A stretch of 64,000 nucleotides of DNA from Paenibacillus spongiae. Its GTDB lineage: Bacteria; Bacillota; Bacilli; Paenibacillales; Paenibacillaceae. Positions within the stretch are counted from its first letter, which is position 1. Every line of letters begins with the position of its first letter. The notes beneath the pieces were generated by a model, which did not search any database, had not been told where the DNA came from, and saw nothing but the letters and a program-made list of their open reading frames with translations. The translations under genes were made by a program, and so were the position numbers. The stretch is taken from NCBI RefSeq assembly GCF_024734895.1, contig NZ_CP091430.1, forward strand, positions 6,032,501 to 6,096,500, given 5' to 3'. Below, one piece after another: positions 1 through 9,259 of this stretch.

Positions 1-841
1 ACCAATCCACGCCTTCGCGGTCCTGGTAGCCCCGGAAATCGAACCAGGCGTGGGAGAATTGATGCGTGAACAGCGACCCGTACCAGGAATGGATAAACGG
101 TTCGCCCTCCCCGTAGGCTCTGGAGCTTCGCTCGAAAGCATAGAACATGTCACCGCTTAGGGGATGCGTCTTAGACCCCGCGGCCAAGATATACATCATT
201 AGCTGCTCCGCGTAGTAATCCCAATAGCCGCTGAAGCCGTTCTCAGGCGAATATCCCATGTAGAACTGATTGACAGCCGGATCCCTGAACCACGGCCATT
301 CCACCTGATCTGCAAACGCTTTCGCTTTCTCCATCGTTTCCCCGCCGAAATAAACGCCTGCCGTTAGAGCCCCGTTCACGGCGATCGCCGTATCGATAAC
401 CGAAACCTCGCTGCCGCTTGCCCGCGTTCCGTCCTGCATGTTTAGAAAATGGTACAGAAACCCGTGCTCCTTCTCCGCATTCCACAGGAGCGTATCGATC
501 GTGCCGAGCGCCCGTTCCCTCGCCGCTTCCTTCTCTACCCAGCCGCGCTCGGCGCCTATGGCCAGTGCGGTCAAGCCGAAGCCGGTCGAGGCAACGCTCG
601 ACACACCGGGGTTGCCCGGCGCCCGGTCGGCGATGAGGCCGTAACCGTCGCTCGCGGCGTCGGTATTGGCTTCGAGCCAGAAGAAGTCGAAGCTCGCGCG
701 GCTTTCTTCCTCCAGCATCGCATCCACCGTTTTATCGACGCTGGCGGCTACCCCTCTTCCGCCTCCGGCGTCGTTCGAACAGCCCGCCGCAAGAAAGGTC
801 GAGGAAAACAGAAGTGTCACTATCAATCTATTCGTATGCAT
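1..841 (-). CDS. GH144-type endo-beta-1,2-glucanase-like lipoprotein, partial (3' end outside window)
   Basis: The minus strand is open from an ATG at 841 (GGGAG six bases upstream) to base 1, so about 280 residues are visible and the C-terminus is missing. Residues 1-21 form a lipoprotein signal with lipobox LAAGC (Cys21). The mature part shows FDFFW, DGYGLIADRAPG, STGFGL, ERGW and SWYGSLFTHQFSHAWFDF, which I recognise as the glucoamylase-like fold (PF10091) that contains GH144 endo-beta-1,2-glucanases. The inferred role is surface cleavage of a beta-glucan into oligosaccharides for the adjacent importers. It is the last gene of the locus, after lacI, with its own operator at 852-867. The family call is firm; the exact substrate is inferred. 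Confidence 0.8.
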   Translation of the reverse strand, partial: MHTNRLIVTLLFSSTFLAAGCSNDAGGGRGVAASVDKTVDAMLEEESRASFDFFWLEANTDAASDGYGLIADRAPGNPGVSSVASTGFGLTALAIGAERGWVEKEAARERALGTIDTLLWNAEKEHGFLYHFLNMQDGTRASGSEVSVIDTAIAVNGALTAGVYFGGETMEKAKAFADQVEWPWFRDPAVNQFYMGYSPENGFSGYWDYYAEQLMMYILAAGSKTHPLSGDMFYAFERSSRAYGEGEPFIHSWYGSLFTHQFSHAWFDFRGYQDREGVDW

Positions 842-851
842 AAATTCTCCC

Positions 852-867
852 TTCGAAACGTTTCGAA
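852..867. promoter_or_regulatory. LacI-family operator, perfect 16-bp palindrome
   Basis: TTCGAAACGTTTCGAA is fully symmetric around a central CG, the usual layout of LacI/GalR operators. It ends 11 bases upstream of the ATG of the GH144-type gene and touches its GGGAG ribosome binding site. A bound repressor would therefore block elongation or the early transcribed region. Close variants occur at 15070, 17245 and 17381. The product of the lacI-type gene just upstream is the obvious candidate binder (inference). Confidence 0.75.
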
Positions 868-882
868 TTTCAGTTATGAAGA

Positions 883-917
883 AACGGCTGGCACCACCTT
901 AACCGGTATCAGCCGTT
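883..917 (-). terminator. Hairpin after lacI-type gene
   Basis: AACGGCTG and CAGCCGTT form an 8-bp stem around a 20-base loop. On the minus strand the stem is followed by TTCTTC. It lies between the LacI-type gene and the GH144-type gene. The poor T tract suggests a weak terminator. Confidence 0.4.
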
Positions 918-982
918 CCTTCATGCCAATAAAACTTACCATAACTTTCAAACCCTATGATTTGACCGAACCGGATGCCGAA

Positions 983-1975
983 TCAGCGTTTTTGCGTCAC
1001 GGAATTCCGCAGCACCAATTTAGTAGGCAGATTGTAGAATGGTTCGATGCTCTGGCCTTCCAGCATTTGAAAGATCAGATGGGCGGCCAAAGCGCCTCTC
1101 TCATACTTAGGCTGCATCACCGTGGTCAGCGCCGGGCGGACATATTGGGCCAGTTCAATATCGTCGAACCCGATGATCGAAACATCGGACGGCACTTTAA
1201 TGCCGTGCTCCCGGAATGCGTTGATGCCGCCAATCGCCATTTCATCATTGGCATACATGATCGCGCTTGGCAAATTGCCCTGCGCAATGAGCATCTTCGT
1301 ATTGCTGTAACCGCTCTCCCGATTGAACAATCCGTATTGAAGCAGCCTCTTCGAGCCTTCGAGCCCGCGCTCCTGCATCGCTTTCTCGAAGCCGTTCAGT
1401 CTCTTGTACATAAGCTCGCTGATGGCCATGCCGCTAATATACGCAATGTCCCGGTGGCCCTGCCCGATCAAATATTCCGCAGCCATATGGGAGCCCGCTT
1501 CGTTGTCCACTTCGATGCTGACGACATGCTCGCTGTCGATCGTTCTGTCGAGCAGGGCGATGGGAAACTGCTTTCGGGCCGAATGGACAATCACGTCCTC
1601 GCTAACGTTGTGAGCCAATACGATGGCGGCGTCGACCCGCTTCTCCGTCAGAAATTTGACTGCGGTGGAGGTCTCCCCGCCGACCGAGCTGCACGCAAGC
1701 AGATCGTATCCTTTGGACAGCGTAACCTCCTGAATCCCTTTCACCAATTCCGCATAATACGGGCCGGCCAAATCGGTTACGATCAATGCGATCGTGCGCG
1801 TGCTGCTTTTTTTCAAATCGGATGCGATGCCATTCTTCTGATAATTTAATTGGCGTGCGGCTTTCAATATCTTTTCTTTTGTCTTCACATTTACCTTGTT
1901 GTTGTTGTTCAATGCGTATGACACTGTCGATATCGATACTCCGGCCATCTTGGCGATATCTTTAATCGTCGTCAT
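983..1975 (-). CDS. LacI/GalR-family transcriptional regulator
   Basis: The protein has 330 residues when started at the ATG at 1975, which has GAGGAG six bases upstream; the frame is open to 2008 but without a better site. The N-terminal helix-turn-helix reads TTIKDIAKMAGVSISTVSYALNN. A periplasmic-binding-protein-like effector domain follows (IALIVTDLAGPYYAELVKGI, MYANDEMAIGGINAF, SIIGFDDIELAQYVRPALTTV). It should repress in the absence of a sugar effector. The gene sits between the second permease pair and the GH144-type gene, and four matching palindromic operators lie in the locus, so it is the likely local repressor. Confidence 0.92.
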   Translation of the reverse strand: MTTIKDIAKMAGVSISTVSYALNNNNKVNVKTKEKILKAARQLNYQKNGIASDLKKSSTRTIALIVTDLAGPYYAELVKGIQEVTLSKGYDLLACSSVGGETSTAVKFLTEKRVDAAIVLAHNVSEDVIVHSARKQFPIALLDRTIDSEHVVSIEVDNEAGSHMAAEYLIGQGHRDIAYISGMAISELMYKRLNGFEKAMQERGLEGSKRLLQYGLFNRESGYSNTKMLIAQGNLPSAIMYANDEMAIGGINAFREHGIKVPSDVSIIGFDDIELAQYVRPALTTVMQPKYERGALAAHLIFQMLEGQSIEPFYNLPTKLVLRNSVTQKR

Positions 1976-2015
1976 TCTTGTCTCCTCGTTTTCCATAAAG
2001 AAAATCATTTGATAA

Positions 2016-2021
2016 ATTATA
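2016..2021 (-). promoter_or_regulatory. Candidate -10 box of a promoter for the lacI-type gene
   Basis: The minus strand carries TATAAT here, 40 bases upstream of the lacI-type start and inside the 83-bp gap after the permease gene. No good -35 hexamer is visible at 16-18 bp. The regulator may be transcribed both from here and by read-through. Confidence 0.4.
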
Positions 2022-2058
2022 ACACGGTTATGAGACAGTTAGCACGATTTTTGCAATA

Positions 2059-3045
2059 TCACTCCCCGGTAATTCCGGTTTTGTCGACGACCTCGACGAA
2101 CCACTTCTGTGCGAACAGGTACAACAAGAGCAGCGGTAATATAATCAGAACGGTGCCGGCCAGCTTGATCGATTCATTAATATTTACCATTTCCTGTCCG
2201 GCGCTGCTGGAAGACATGGCTTGAGAGAAAGCCAAATCGAAGGTTTGCAGCATAACCGGAAGCGTCCGCATGCTTTCTCCCAGATAGAGGGAGGCCGTAT
2301 ACGTTTCGTTCCAGTGCCAGACGAGCGAGAACAGAAACACGACCACGATCGCCGGAACGGAAATCGGCAACATGATGCGGAAGAAAATCTTCACCGCTCC
2401 CGCCCCGTCGAGTCCGGCCGATTCTTCCAGCGATTTCGGTATCGTTCTGAAAAACTGCATGTAGATCAGGATGAACAATGCGCTCTTGATTCCGCCGGCA
2501 AACAGGGCCGGGACGATGAACGGAAGCGGCGAGCCGAGCATGCCGTATTCTTTGAACATCAGAAAGAGCGGAATCATCACGACCTGCACCGGTATGATAA
2601 ACGTGAACAAAATAAAGACAAGCATAATACTTTTACCTGGAAATTTGAATCTCGCGAATCCGTATCCGACCAAGGCACAGGATAAGGTTTGGGCGAGAGC
2701 AGGCAGAACCGAGTTCAAAATCGAAGCTGCGAACGACTTCGGAAACTCCAGTACCTTCCATGCCTGAACAAAGTTGTCCCAATGCAGCGATTTGGGCAGC
2801 CACATCACGGTCGGATCGAGCAAGTCCTCCAAGCTTTTGAAGCTTTGCGAAATCATGTACAGAATCGGATACACATAGACGAAGCCGATGCTGATCAGCA
2901 GGGCGTACACCACGATTTTGAATATCATGCCGTCATTGCCCTGCTTGCCGAGAAGAATTTTTCTCCCCTTGTTCAAGCCATTCATCATCATCGTTTTGTC
3001 TGCGGCTTTGACCGCCTTCCGCAGCGGCGCGATTCCTGTCTTCAT
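2059..3045 (-). CDS. Carbohydrate ABC transporter permease (MalG/CUT1 type)
   Basis: The protein has 328 residues. AGGAGG overlaps the stop of the preceding permease gene and sits 9 bases before the ATG at 3045; an in-frame GTG at 3054 has no spacing from that site. About six hydrophobic segments are visible. The EAA loop reads EESAGLDGAGAVKIFFRIMLPISVPA, which contacts the transporter ATPase in this family. It pairs with the permease at 3051-3929 to form one membrane channel. No ATPase gene is present in the locus, so a shared MsmX-type ATPase encoded elsewhere is expected. Confidence 0.9.
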   Translation of the reverse strand: MKTGIAPLRKAVKAADKTMMMNGLNKGRKILLGKQGNDGMIFKIVVYALLISIGFVYVYPILYMISQSFKSLEDLLDPTVMWLPKSLHWDNFVQAWKVLEFPKSFAASILNSVLPALAQTLSCALVGYGFARFKFPGKSIMLVFILFTFIIPVQVVMIPLFLMFKEYGMLGSPLPFIVPALFAGGIKSALFILIYMQFFRTIPKSLEESAGLDGAGAVKIFFRIMLPISVPAIVVVFLFSLVWHWNETYTASLYLGESMRTLPVMLQTFDLAFSQAMSSSSAGQEMVNINESIKLAGTVLIILPLLLLYLFAQKWFVEVVDKTGITGE

Positions 3046-3050
3046 GCCGA

Positions 3051-3929
3051 TCACCCTCCTGCCTTTCTTGGGTTGTAATCATCGTTTCTGCCGAAGATGA
3101 CCACGACGAGCAGCAGAATGACAAAAATGACCATAAAATAAATCCATGCCAGCGATGTCGCGTACCCGAAGCCCGTATCGATTTGGAACATGTGCACTTT
3201 GATGAGCTCGATGACGTCGTTCAATGAATTCGTGAACAAGTCGACGGTCGTGTAAATGATGTTGACCAGGATAAACGGCTTGATGCTGGGCAGCGTGATC
3301 TTCCAGAAGATCTCCCAAGGCGAAGCCCCGTCAATGGAAGCCGCTTCGTAGACCTGGGTATTCACCTTCTGAAGGCCCGCCAGGAAAATCAAGATCTGCA
3401 CGCCCGAATACCAAAGGATGACGATCAGCTGCTGAATAATGGAGATGATCGGCTCCGACCACGTGGGGTCCAAATTATTTTGTATAAATTCGATCATGCC
3501 GTAACGCTCCACGATCGGAACGGAAGCGGCCCCCTGCGAGAACAATTCCTTGACCACCTGGCCGCTTGTGATGACGACCGGGAGGAAGAAGATCGCCCGG
3601 AAAAATCCTTTCAGCCGGATTGGCTGATTAATCAGCAGCGCAACCAGCATGGAGAACACGATAATAATCGGAATCATGAAAACGACCGATTGAATGAAGA
3701 CGACCAGCTCTTCCGTATACTTCGGGTCGGTCAGAAACGCGTTCTTGAAATTGTTCCATCCGACGTAGTCCTTCTTGATGCCTTCGGACGAAATAATGAC
3801 TTTATGAAAGCTCATGTTCAAGGAGAAATAAATCGGATACGCCATAAACAGCAGAAAGCCGATCATCCACGGGAGAACGAACATGTAACCCGTCAGCATT
3901 TCCCTTCTTTTTCGGAGCAGCTTCAGCAT
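3051..3929 (-). CDS. Carbohydrate ABC transporter permease (MalF/CUT1 type)
   Basis: The protein has 292 residues. The N-terminus (GYMFVLPWMIGFLLFMAYPI) is the first membrane segment typical of MalF-like permeases. The EAA loop reads YEAASIDGASPWEIFWKITLPSIKP. It starts 4 bases after the stop of the DUF5696 gene and its own stop overlaps the ribosome binding site of the next permease, so the genes are translationally linked. With 2059-3045 it makes the second of two permease pairs in the locus. Confidence 0.9.
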   Translation of the reverse strand: MLKLLRKRREMLTGYMFVLPWMIGFLLFMAYPIYFSLNMSFHKVIISSEGIKKDYVGWNNFKNAFLTDPKYTEELVVFIQSVVFMIPIIIVFSMLVALLINQPIRLKGFFRAIFFLPVVITSGQVVKELFSQGAASVPIVERYGMIEFIQNNLDPTWSEPIISIIQQLIVILWYSGVQILIFLAGLQKVNTQVYEAASIDGASPWEIFWKITLPSIKPFILVNIIYTTVDLFTNSLNDVIELIKVHMFQIDTGFGYATSLAWIYFMVIFVILLLVVVIFGRNDDYNPRKAGG

Positions 3930-3933
3930 GGCC

Positions 3934-6243
3934 TTATTCCCCTCCCGTCACGACGAAATCCATTGCCGGAACCGTCTGGTTTCCGACCTGAACGTCATTC
4001 GCCCTGTAATTCACGGCAATCTTTACGCCGTTCGAGTAGGTCACCTCGACGATGCCCCAGTCAATCACGTTTCGCTGCTCGATCGTAGCGGTCTGAACGT
4101 GCTTCAAGGCTGCATTTACTCTGTCGTAAGTGACTTTGATGTCGCTTCTCCAATCCTCGAAATACGAGGTGAACAGATGGTTGGACAGCGTGTGCTTCAA
4201 TTTCCACGACGGCTCGTTCATCACATCATAGGATGGGTACGCCCCGTACTCTACCATGCGGAGCAAATATTCCTGCGGGTTCGCGTTGTAATTCACATCC
4301 GGCGCGAAATAATCGCGATAGCCGTGCAGGACGATTTGCAGGAAAGGCACCGTATCGGTCGCAAACATATACTGCGATGAATAAAGCGGCATTTCGAACA
4401 TTTGATCCGCGTACTTCCACAAGTAGTCAAACGGCTTATAGAAGGCCAATTGATCCGCTTTTTCGAGCAGCGTCTGACTCAGCTTCTCATATTCGCCGGC
4501 CGACTCCATGCGGGACATGCCGTTCTTCGGATGGGAATCCGAGAATAGCAGCCAGCCCGCCTTATCGACGGCAAGAGAGTCGATGCCCATTTTGTCGAAA
4601 CGGGCTGCATCCTTCGCGGCGATTTCACCCGCAACCTTCGGGTTCATGAAATAGACGGTTAGATCGGCACTGCTCTCCTCATCGGCCCACAAATAGTATT
4701 TATCTTCAAATACCTGATTGCCGACGGTGCGGATGCCTTCCGACTTGGGACTGAAATTGTCGTTGCTGCCGTAAGCATTCATATAGTCGTTATATAGAAA
4801 TAACGAGACGCCTTTCTCCTTCAGCTCCTTGTTCAGGGCAGCGAGCTTCTTCTCCCCGCCAAGCTCGCCGGGGACCGGAAACTTATCGGGGTTGTTGCCG
4901 TTGATCCCCCCGTTGTTCCATCCCCTGAAGACGGCGGATATGTTCGTGATCCCGTCCTTCATCAGGCTGTCAATGATGCTCCCGGCTTCATCGAAGCTCG
5001 TCATCTTGACGATTTTATTGCCGAGCAGACCCGGCTCCTTCTCTGCCCCGAGCATTTCTACCTTTAACGGGATGTCGGTCTTCGTATCGCTATTGGGCGA
5101 GAGGACGTCCTTCTCTTGAAGATAGTTTCGGTATGCCTTCGCCATCCCCACATAATCCGCGTCATTCCCGTTTAGGAACATGTACCGCACTTGGCGGTCT
5201 TCATGATTTCGTTCCTTCTGGTACGTGTTGAATCCGCCCATATTTTTGCTTGTGGGCTGGAAGAACGGGTAGCGAAGCATGAATTTGGGCGACGTCCAAT
5301 AATATTCCGTATTGACGCCGCTCGGATAGGCGGAAATCCGGGAATTGTATTTGCCGTCTTCAATGATGCCGAGCAGACCGTTCTGCTGAACACCGTGAAC
5401 CAGGCCGAATACCGGCATCAGGATCGGCTGTTCGCGCAAGGTAAATTGGCTCTCGACCGATTCTACGGCATAGTCCGTGCCATAGATCCTGCCTTCAAAC
5501 GCCTGATCGTATTGCGGATGCTCCTTCTGGAAACGGATGAGCGCCCCGCTGCCGTCCGGAATCATCATGTAGCCCGGGATCTCGTCCTTCCGGACGGCCC
5601 CTAGAAACGGAAGCGGCTGAATGGACGACAATTTCCCCTTGCCGTTCTCCACGATATCCTTGTCGGGAATCTTCACGACGAGCGAGCCGTCTTCCAGCTT
5701 CACTTCCATGGCGAAGGTGACGCCGATCGATTCCAGAACGTACGTGGCTTTGAAACCGCCCGGAACCTGCTCCATCGCCTTCGTCTTCCCGCCGAGGGAA
5801 CGGTAGCTGCCGCGCTTCTGCATCGCATTCTCATCGAAATACTCGACCAGGAAAGGCGACCGGATGGCTGCGCCCCATTCTTCATTCAGTTGATCCTTCT
5901 GAATCGTCGCCTCGTCCGGCACGGAGCTCCAGACATAGCCGCTTGTTTGGTTCCGGATCATGACGCTCTGCAAATCTTGGGCGGCGTACAATTCCAGACT
6001 GCCGCTCTCCGCCGCAAGCTTGTACCCGGCCGGAATTTGCCGCGATGCAAGCGCAGCGCCGCCGCTCTTCTCGGGACCGGTGTAGCTGTTGATTTGATAT
6101 TGAATCGAACTTTCTTCCCGCGTTTCGGGAAGGCGGCTCGCTTCCCCGCTGTCCTTCTCTTCCCCGACTGCCCATTGCCCGATACCGAAAAACAGAAGCG
6201 CAACGAGACCGATATAACTGACCGCCTTAGTAACTGTAGACAC
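3934..6243 (-). CDS. DUF5696-type large exported protein
   Basis: The protein has 769 residues and starts at GTG 6243 behind AGAGGTGA, overlapping the end of the preceding gene by 17 bases. The N-terminus (SYIGLVALLFFGIGQWAVG) is a signal or membrane anchor. The rest is extracellular-looking, rich in aromatic residues, with a stretch around MKDGITNISAVFRGWNNGG and VDKAGWLLFSDSHPKNG that looks like part of a TIM-barrel-like region. I recognise it as the DUF5696 family found beside sugar ABC transporters in Paenibacillaceae; its biochemical function is not known to me. Context suggests glycan handling at the cell surface, next to the binding proteins. Confidence 0.7.
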   Translation of the reverse strand: MSTVTKAVSYIGLVALLFFGIGQWAVGEEKDSGEASRLPETREESSIQYQINSYTGPEKSGGAALASRQIPAGYKLAAESGSLELYAAQDLQSVMIRNQTSGYVWSSVPDEATIQKDQLNEEWGAAIRSPFLVEYFDENAMQKRGSYRSLGGKTKAMEQVPGGFKATYVLESIGVTFAMEVKLEDGSLVVKIPDKDIVENGKGKLSSIQPLPFLGAVRKDEIPGYMMIPDGSGALIRFQKEHPQYDQAFEGRIYGTDYAVESVESQFTLREQPILMPVFGLVHGVQQNGLLGIIEDGKYNSRISAYPSGVNTEYYWTSPKFMLRYPFFQPTSKNMGGFNTYQKERNHEDRQVRYMFLNGNDADYVGMAKAYRNYLQEKDVLSPNSDTKTDIPLKVEMLGAEKEPGLLGNKIVKMTSFDEAGSIIDSLMKDGITNISAVFRGWNNGGINGNNPDKFPVPGELGGEKKLAALNKELKEKGVSLFLYNDYMNAYGSNDNFSPKSEGIRTVGNQVFEDKYYLWADEESSADLTVYFMNPKVAGEIAAKDAARFDKMGIDSLAVDKAGWLLFSDSHPKNGMSRMESAGEYEKLSQTLLEKADQLAFYKPFDYLWKYADQMFEMPLYSSQYMFATDTVPFLQIVLHGYRDYFAPDVNYNANPQEYLLRMVEYGAYPSYDVMNEPSWKLKHTLSNHLFTSYFEDWRSDIKVTYDRVNAALKHVQTATIEQRNVIDWGIVEVTYSNGVKIAVNYRANDVQVGNQTVPAMDFVVTGGE

Positions 6244-8293
6244 GATACTTCACCTCTTGGAAGATAGAATACATAAAGTCCGTTACCTGATTGGACAGTC
6301 CAAACAGGATGAAGGCGAGCAGTGCCATGATCAGCATCCCGATGATCGTCAGCACAATATTTTTCACGCTTTGCCCGATTTCGTAGCCGTGAATTTCCTT
6401 CACCATCATGAACATGAGGAAAGCGGAATACAGCATGATACAGGTCGAAGCGAAATTGTAAATGACGAACTCCAGCTGGGTCAATCCTTGCGACATGACC
6501 GCTACCGGTCCGGCGAACACGATATAAGGGCTAAGCGCGTAGACCGATCCCTTATAAATATCTTTGAACTTGCCTTCCCCGTCGTTGATGGTGCTGACCA
6601 AATAGTTCGCAATGACCCAGGCGAAGAACGGGACATAGATTTTCAGGAACTCGTTCATCACGTTGATCTTCTTGACATCCCAGCCCGCGAACAGGAAATT
6701 GGTCTGGTAGATTTCGAACAATCGGACCAGGAACACCAGAACGAGCAGAATCGTGGCCGATAACACGGAGGCCTTGCCTCCCGTTTCCAGCTCGTAATAC
6801 CCGTCCACCGGATGCCTCATGATACGCAGCGTATGCAGAAGCTGCGACGGGAGCTTGCGGCTCCAGAACCATTTCCAGCCGTTCACCGCCTGCTTCCCAA
6901 GCCCGTATCGGCGATACAGCTTCCTCAAGATCACGATCACCGCGAACAGCAGTACGATGCCGATTAGAAATTTGGAGGTATGCTTCATCAGCCATACCCG
7001 GCGGATTTCCCAATACGCGTTGGAATATTCCTCCTTGTTGCCGGCAACCTCGAACTCTTCCAGCCCTTTGGAGAAATCCCCCTGCTTCATGGCGGCCATT
7101 CCCAGGCCGGTATGCGCCAGGTCGAACATGCTGTTGAGCCGGAGCACGTTGCGCCAAGGCTGCTCGCTCTTCGCATATTTGCCGTCCATGTAATAGACAA
7201 GCGCTTCATGCACGATCTTCGTAAATTCGGTCGGTTTCAAAATTTGGATGTTGTTGCGCTGCTTATCGGTAATAAACAGCCGTCCGTCCGAGCTGACGGC
7301 AATGCCGCTTGGCGCCTTGAACAGCCCCAGCCGCTGGCTTCCCACGTCGGTGCCGCCGAATACGAAGAGGGTATTGCCGTCCTGATCGTATACCGTAATC
7401 CGTCCCCGGAAGGAATCGATGGCGTAGATGTTGCCGATCGAATCGACGGTAACGTCCGCCAAATCCCGAAACGACCACACATCCTTCAACAGGTTTTTGC
7501 CCGCCACGTTCAGTTTCTTGATGCCGTTATTGTTTGTGCCGACCGTGCTGGTAAACACGAGTCCTTCGCTGTCGATGGCCACGTTCGTCGCGGACGGCGG
7601 AAGCTGCTTATTCAATTTGTCCATCTGGGCTTGCGTGTAGAATAACCGCTGGATATATCGTTTCAAATTGAAATCGGTTGTATTGCCTCCGAAATAGCCG
7701 TAGAATTCGCCTTCCGAACTGATTTGGATCAACCCGCCGATCGTACCCTCGCCGACGACATAAATGTTCTTGCGTTTGTCCGCGATCACTTTCATCGGTT
7801 TGAACGGGTCATTCTTCCCGAACAGATGGGATTTCGGTTTGCCGAATTCGTTGATTAACGTTCCGTCCTCACGGAACATATAAATTTTTTCATTGCGGTA
7901 ATCGGCGACATAGACGGTGCCTTCCTCATCGACGAACACGCCGGTCGGCTTGCCCAGCACGTCCTTCCCGATCGTCCGAATATGATTGCCCCATTGATCG
8001 AACACCACGATTCGCGCATTACCCGTGTCGGCCACATACACCTGGTCGCGGCTGTCGATAAAAATATCTTCCGGGCGGGACAGCGGAACCTTCTTCTCTT
8101 CGCCGTTCTCATCCTTTTCGACAATGTTGAATCCGTCCACGGCTCCCGCTGGCAAATAGGCGCTCTGGGTCCAGATCGGCTCTCCGTCATCATCGAACGT
8201 AAACGTCATGTAAGGCGCATTGGCCAATGCCGCGCTCGGCTGAATCAACAGCGCGATGACGGCGATTAGCAGCATCCATTTGTACTTCACCAT
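6227..8293 (-). CDS. NHL-repeat / Yip1-type membrane protein
   Basis: The protein has 688 residues; GGGAGG lies 5 bases before the ATG at 8293. Residues 1-25 are a signal peptide (LLIAVIALLIQPSAALA). Residues about 45-360 carry NHL beta-propeller repeats (PEDIFIDSRDQVYVADTGNARIVVFD, PTGVFVDEEGTVYVADYRNEKIYMF, APSGIAVSSDGRLFITDKQRNNIQIL). A short TPR-like piece (GLGMAAMKQGDFSKGLEEFE) follows, then a transmembrane helix near 430. The C-terminal third has several further helices of Yip1/YIP1-family character. The propeller would face outside. It is probably an accessory or sensory part of the transport system; no enzymatic motif is visible. Confidence 0.75.
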   Translation of the reverse strand: MVKYKWMLLIAVIALLIQPSAALANAPYMTFTFDDDGEPIWTQSAYLPAGAVDGFNIVEKDENGEEKKVPLSRPEDIFIDSRDQVYVADTGNARIVVFDQWGNHIRTIGKDVLGKPTGVFVDEEGTVYVADYRNEKIYMFREDGTLINEFGKPKSHLFGKNDPFKPMKVIADKRKNIYVVGEGTIGGLIQISSEGEFYGYFGGNTTDFNLKRYIQRLFYTQAQMDKLNKQLPPSATNVAIDSEGLVFTSTVGTNNNGIKKLNVAGKNLLKDVWSFRDLADVTVDSIGNIYAIDSFRGRITVYDQDGNTLFVFGGTDVGSQRLGLFKAPSGIAVSSDGRLFITDKQRNNIQILKPTEFTKIVHEALVYYMDGKYAKSEQPWRNVLRLNSMFDLAHTGLGMAAMKQGDFSKGLEEFEVAGNKEEYSNAYWEIRRVWLMKHTSKFLIGIVLLFAVIVILRKLYRRYGLGKQAVNGWKWFWSRKLPSQLLHTLRIMRHPVDGYYELETGGKASVLSATILLVLVFLVRLFEIYQTNFLFAGWDVKKINVMNEFLKIYVPFFAWVIANYLVSTINDGEGKFKDIYKGSVYALSPYIVFAGPVAVMSQGLTQLEFVIYNFASTCIMLYSAFLMFMMVKEIHGYEIGQSVKNIVLTIIGMLIMALLAFILFGLSNQVTDFMYSIFQEVKYRVYSY

Positions 8294-8308
8294 GTTCCCC
8301 TCCCCCAG

Positions 8309-9190
8309 CTATTTCAGCCCTGAATGCGCCATCGTATCCATCACTCTGCTTTGCAGGAAAACAAAGATGATGAGGTTGGGCACGAACATGATTAATGCAG
8401 CGGCGGCTGCAATCCCTTGACCGGCAACTTTGTTCTCCAGATTACCCGTGAGCGTCGTCATATAGAAGGCAAACGTCCGGAGCGTTTCTTTATTCATGTA
8501 AATCTCGGACGTTTCCGTATTGTTCCACGCCATCTGGAAGGCCAAGATGGCCACCGTAGCGAGCGCGGGCATGATGACCGGGATAACGACCTTTCGAAAA
8601 ATGATGAAATTCGTGGCCCCGTCCATGGAAGCCGCCTCGATCATATCATTGGGAATCTGGTCGACGAACTGCTTGATCAGAAACAGTCCGACCGGCATCG
8701 CCAGGAGCGGAATAATGTGACCGAGCATATTATCCGTCAGCCCAAGCTCATTGACGATCAAATAACGCGGGATCGCCACGGAGGCGGGAACGAACATTAA
8801 CGCGATGATGTTGGCTTCGAAGATGATCTTCTTGGATTTGAACTGCATCTTGGAAAGCGCAAACCCGGCCATGGCGCTGATCACGATGCTAAGCACGACG
8901 ACGCTGCCGGTCATCACGATACTGTTGAACAGAAACCTCGTCATGGGGATGACGGTGACGCTCGTGACATTCATGAGATCGTAAAAGTTTTTGAATGTCG
9001 GATTTTCCACCAGAAATCGCGGCGGGTACAGAAACAATTCGTTGAGCGGCTTCAATGCCTGCGAGAACATGAAAACGATCGGCAGGATCATAAAGACGGC
9101 CAGCAAGATCAGAAACAGGTAGTATTTGATTTGGCTTCTGTGAAATCTTGTCGGGTTAGCTTTACTTCCGTGAAATGAGCTCATGTTCAC
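8309..9190 (-). CDS. Carbohydrate ABC transporter permease (MalG/CUT1 type)
   Basis: The protein has 293 residues, starting at GTG 9190 (AAGGAG 4 bases upstream) or more likely ATG 9184 (10 bases). It opens with a cytoplasmic stretch followed by YLFLILLAVFMILPIVFMFSQ. The EAA loop reads EAASMDGATNFIIFRKVVIPVIMPA. It follows the partner permease at 9260-10165 and precedes the NHL protein by 15 bases. It belongs to the first importer of the locus, next to the large binding protein. Confidence 0.9.
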   Translation of the reverse strand: MNMSSFHGSKANPTRFHRSQIKYYLFLILLAVFMILPIVFMFSQALKPLNELFLYPPRFLVENPTFKNFYDLMNVTSVTVIPMTRFLFNSIVMTGSVVVLSIVISAMAGFALSKMQFKSKKIIFEANIIALMFVPASVAIPRYLIVNELGLTDNMLGHIIPLLAMPVGLFLIKQFVDQIPNDMIEAASMDGATNFIIFRKVVIPVIMPALATVAILAFQMAWNNTETSEIYMNKETLRTFAFYMTTLTGNLENKVAGQGIAAAAALIMFVPNLIIFVFLQSRVMDTMAHSGLK

Positions 9191-9259
9191 AATTCTCCTT
9201 CAGCTATAAATGCGGTGTTCAACACGCATGTGCTTCGTGATCGTAAGGCGGCTTGCGGA

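Noticed and set aside
449-1849. 466-codon plus-strand open frame
   Set aside because: It is antisense to the GH144-type and lacI-type genes, has no family resemblance and runs through the operator and the hairpin between them; a GC-codon shadow.
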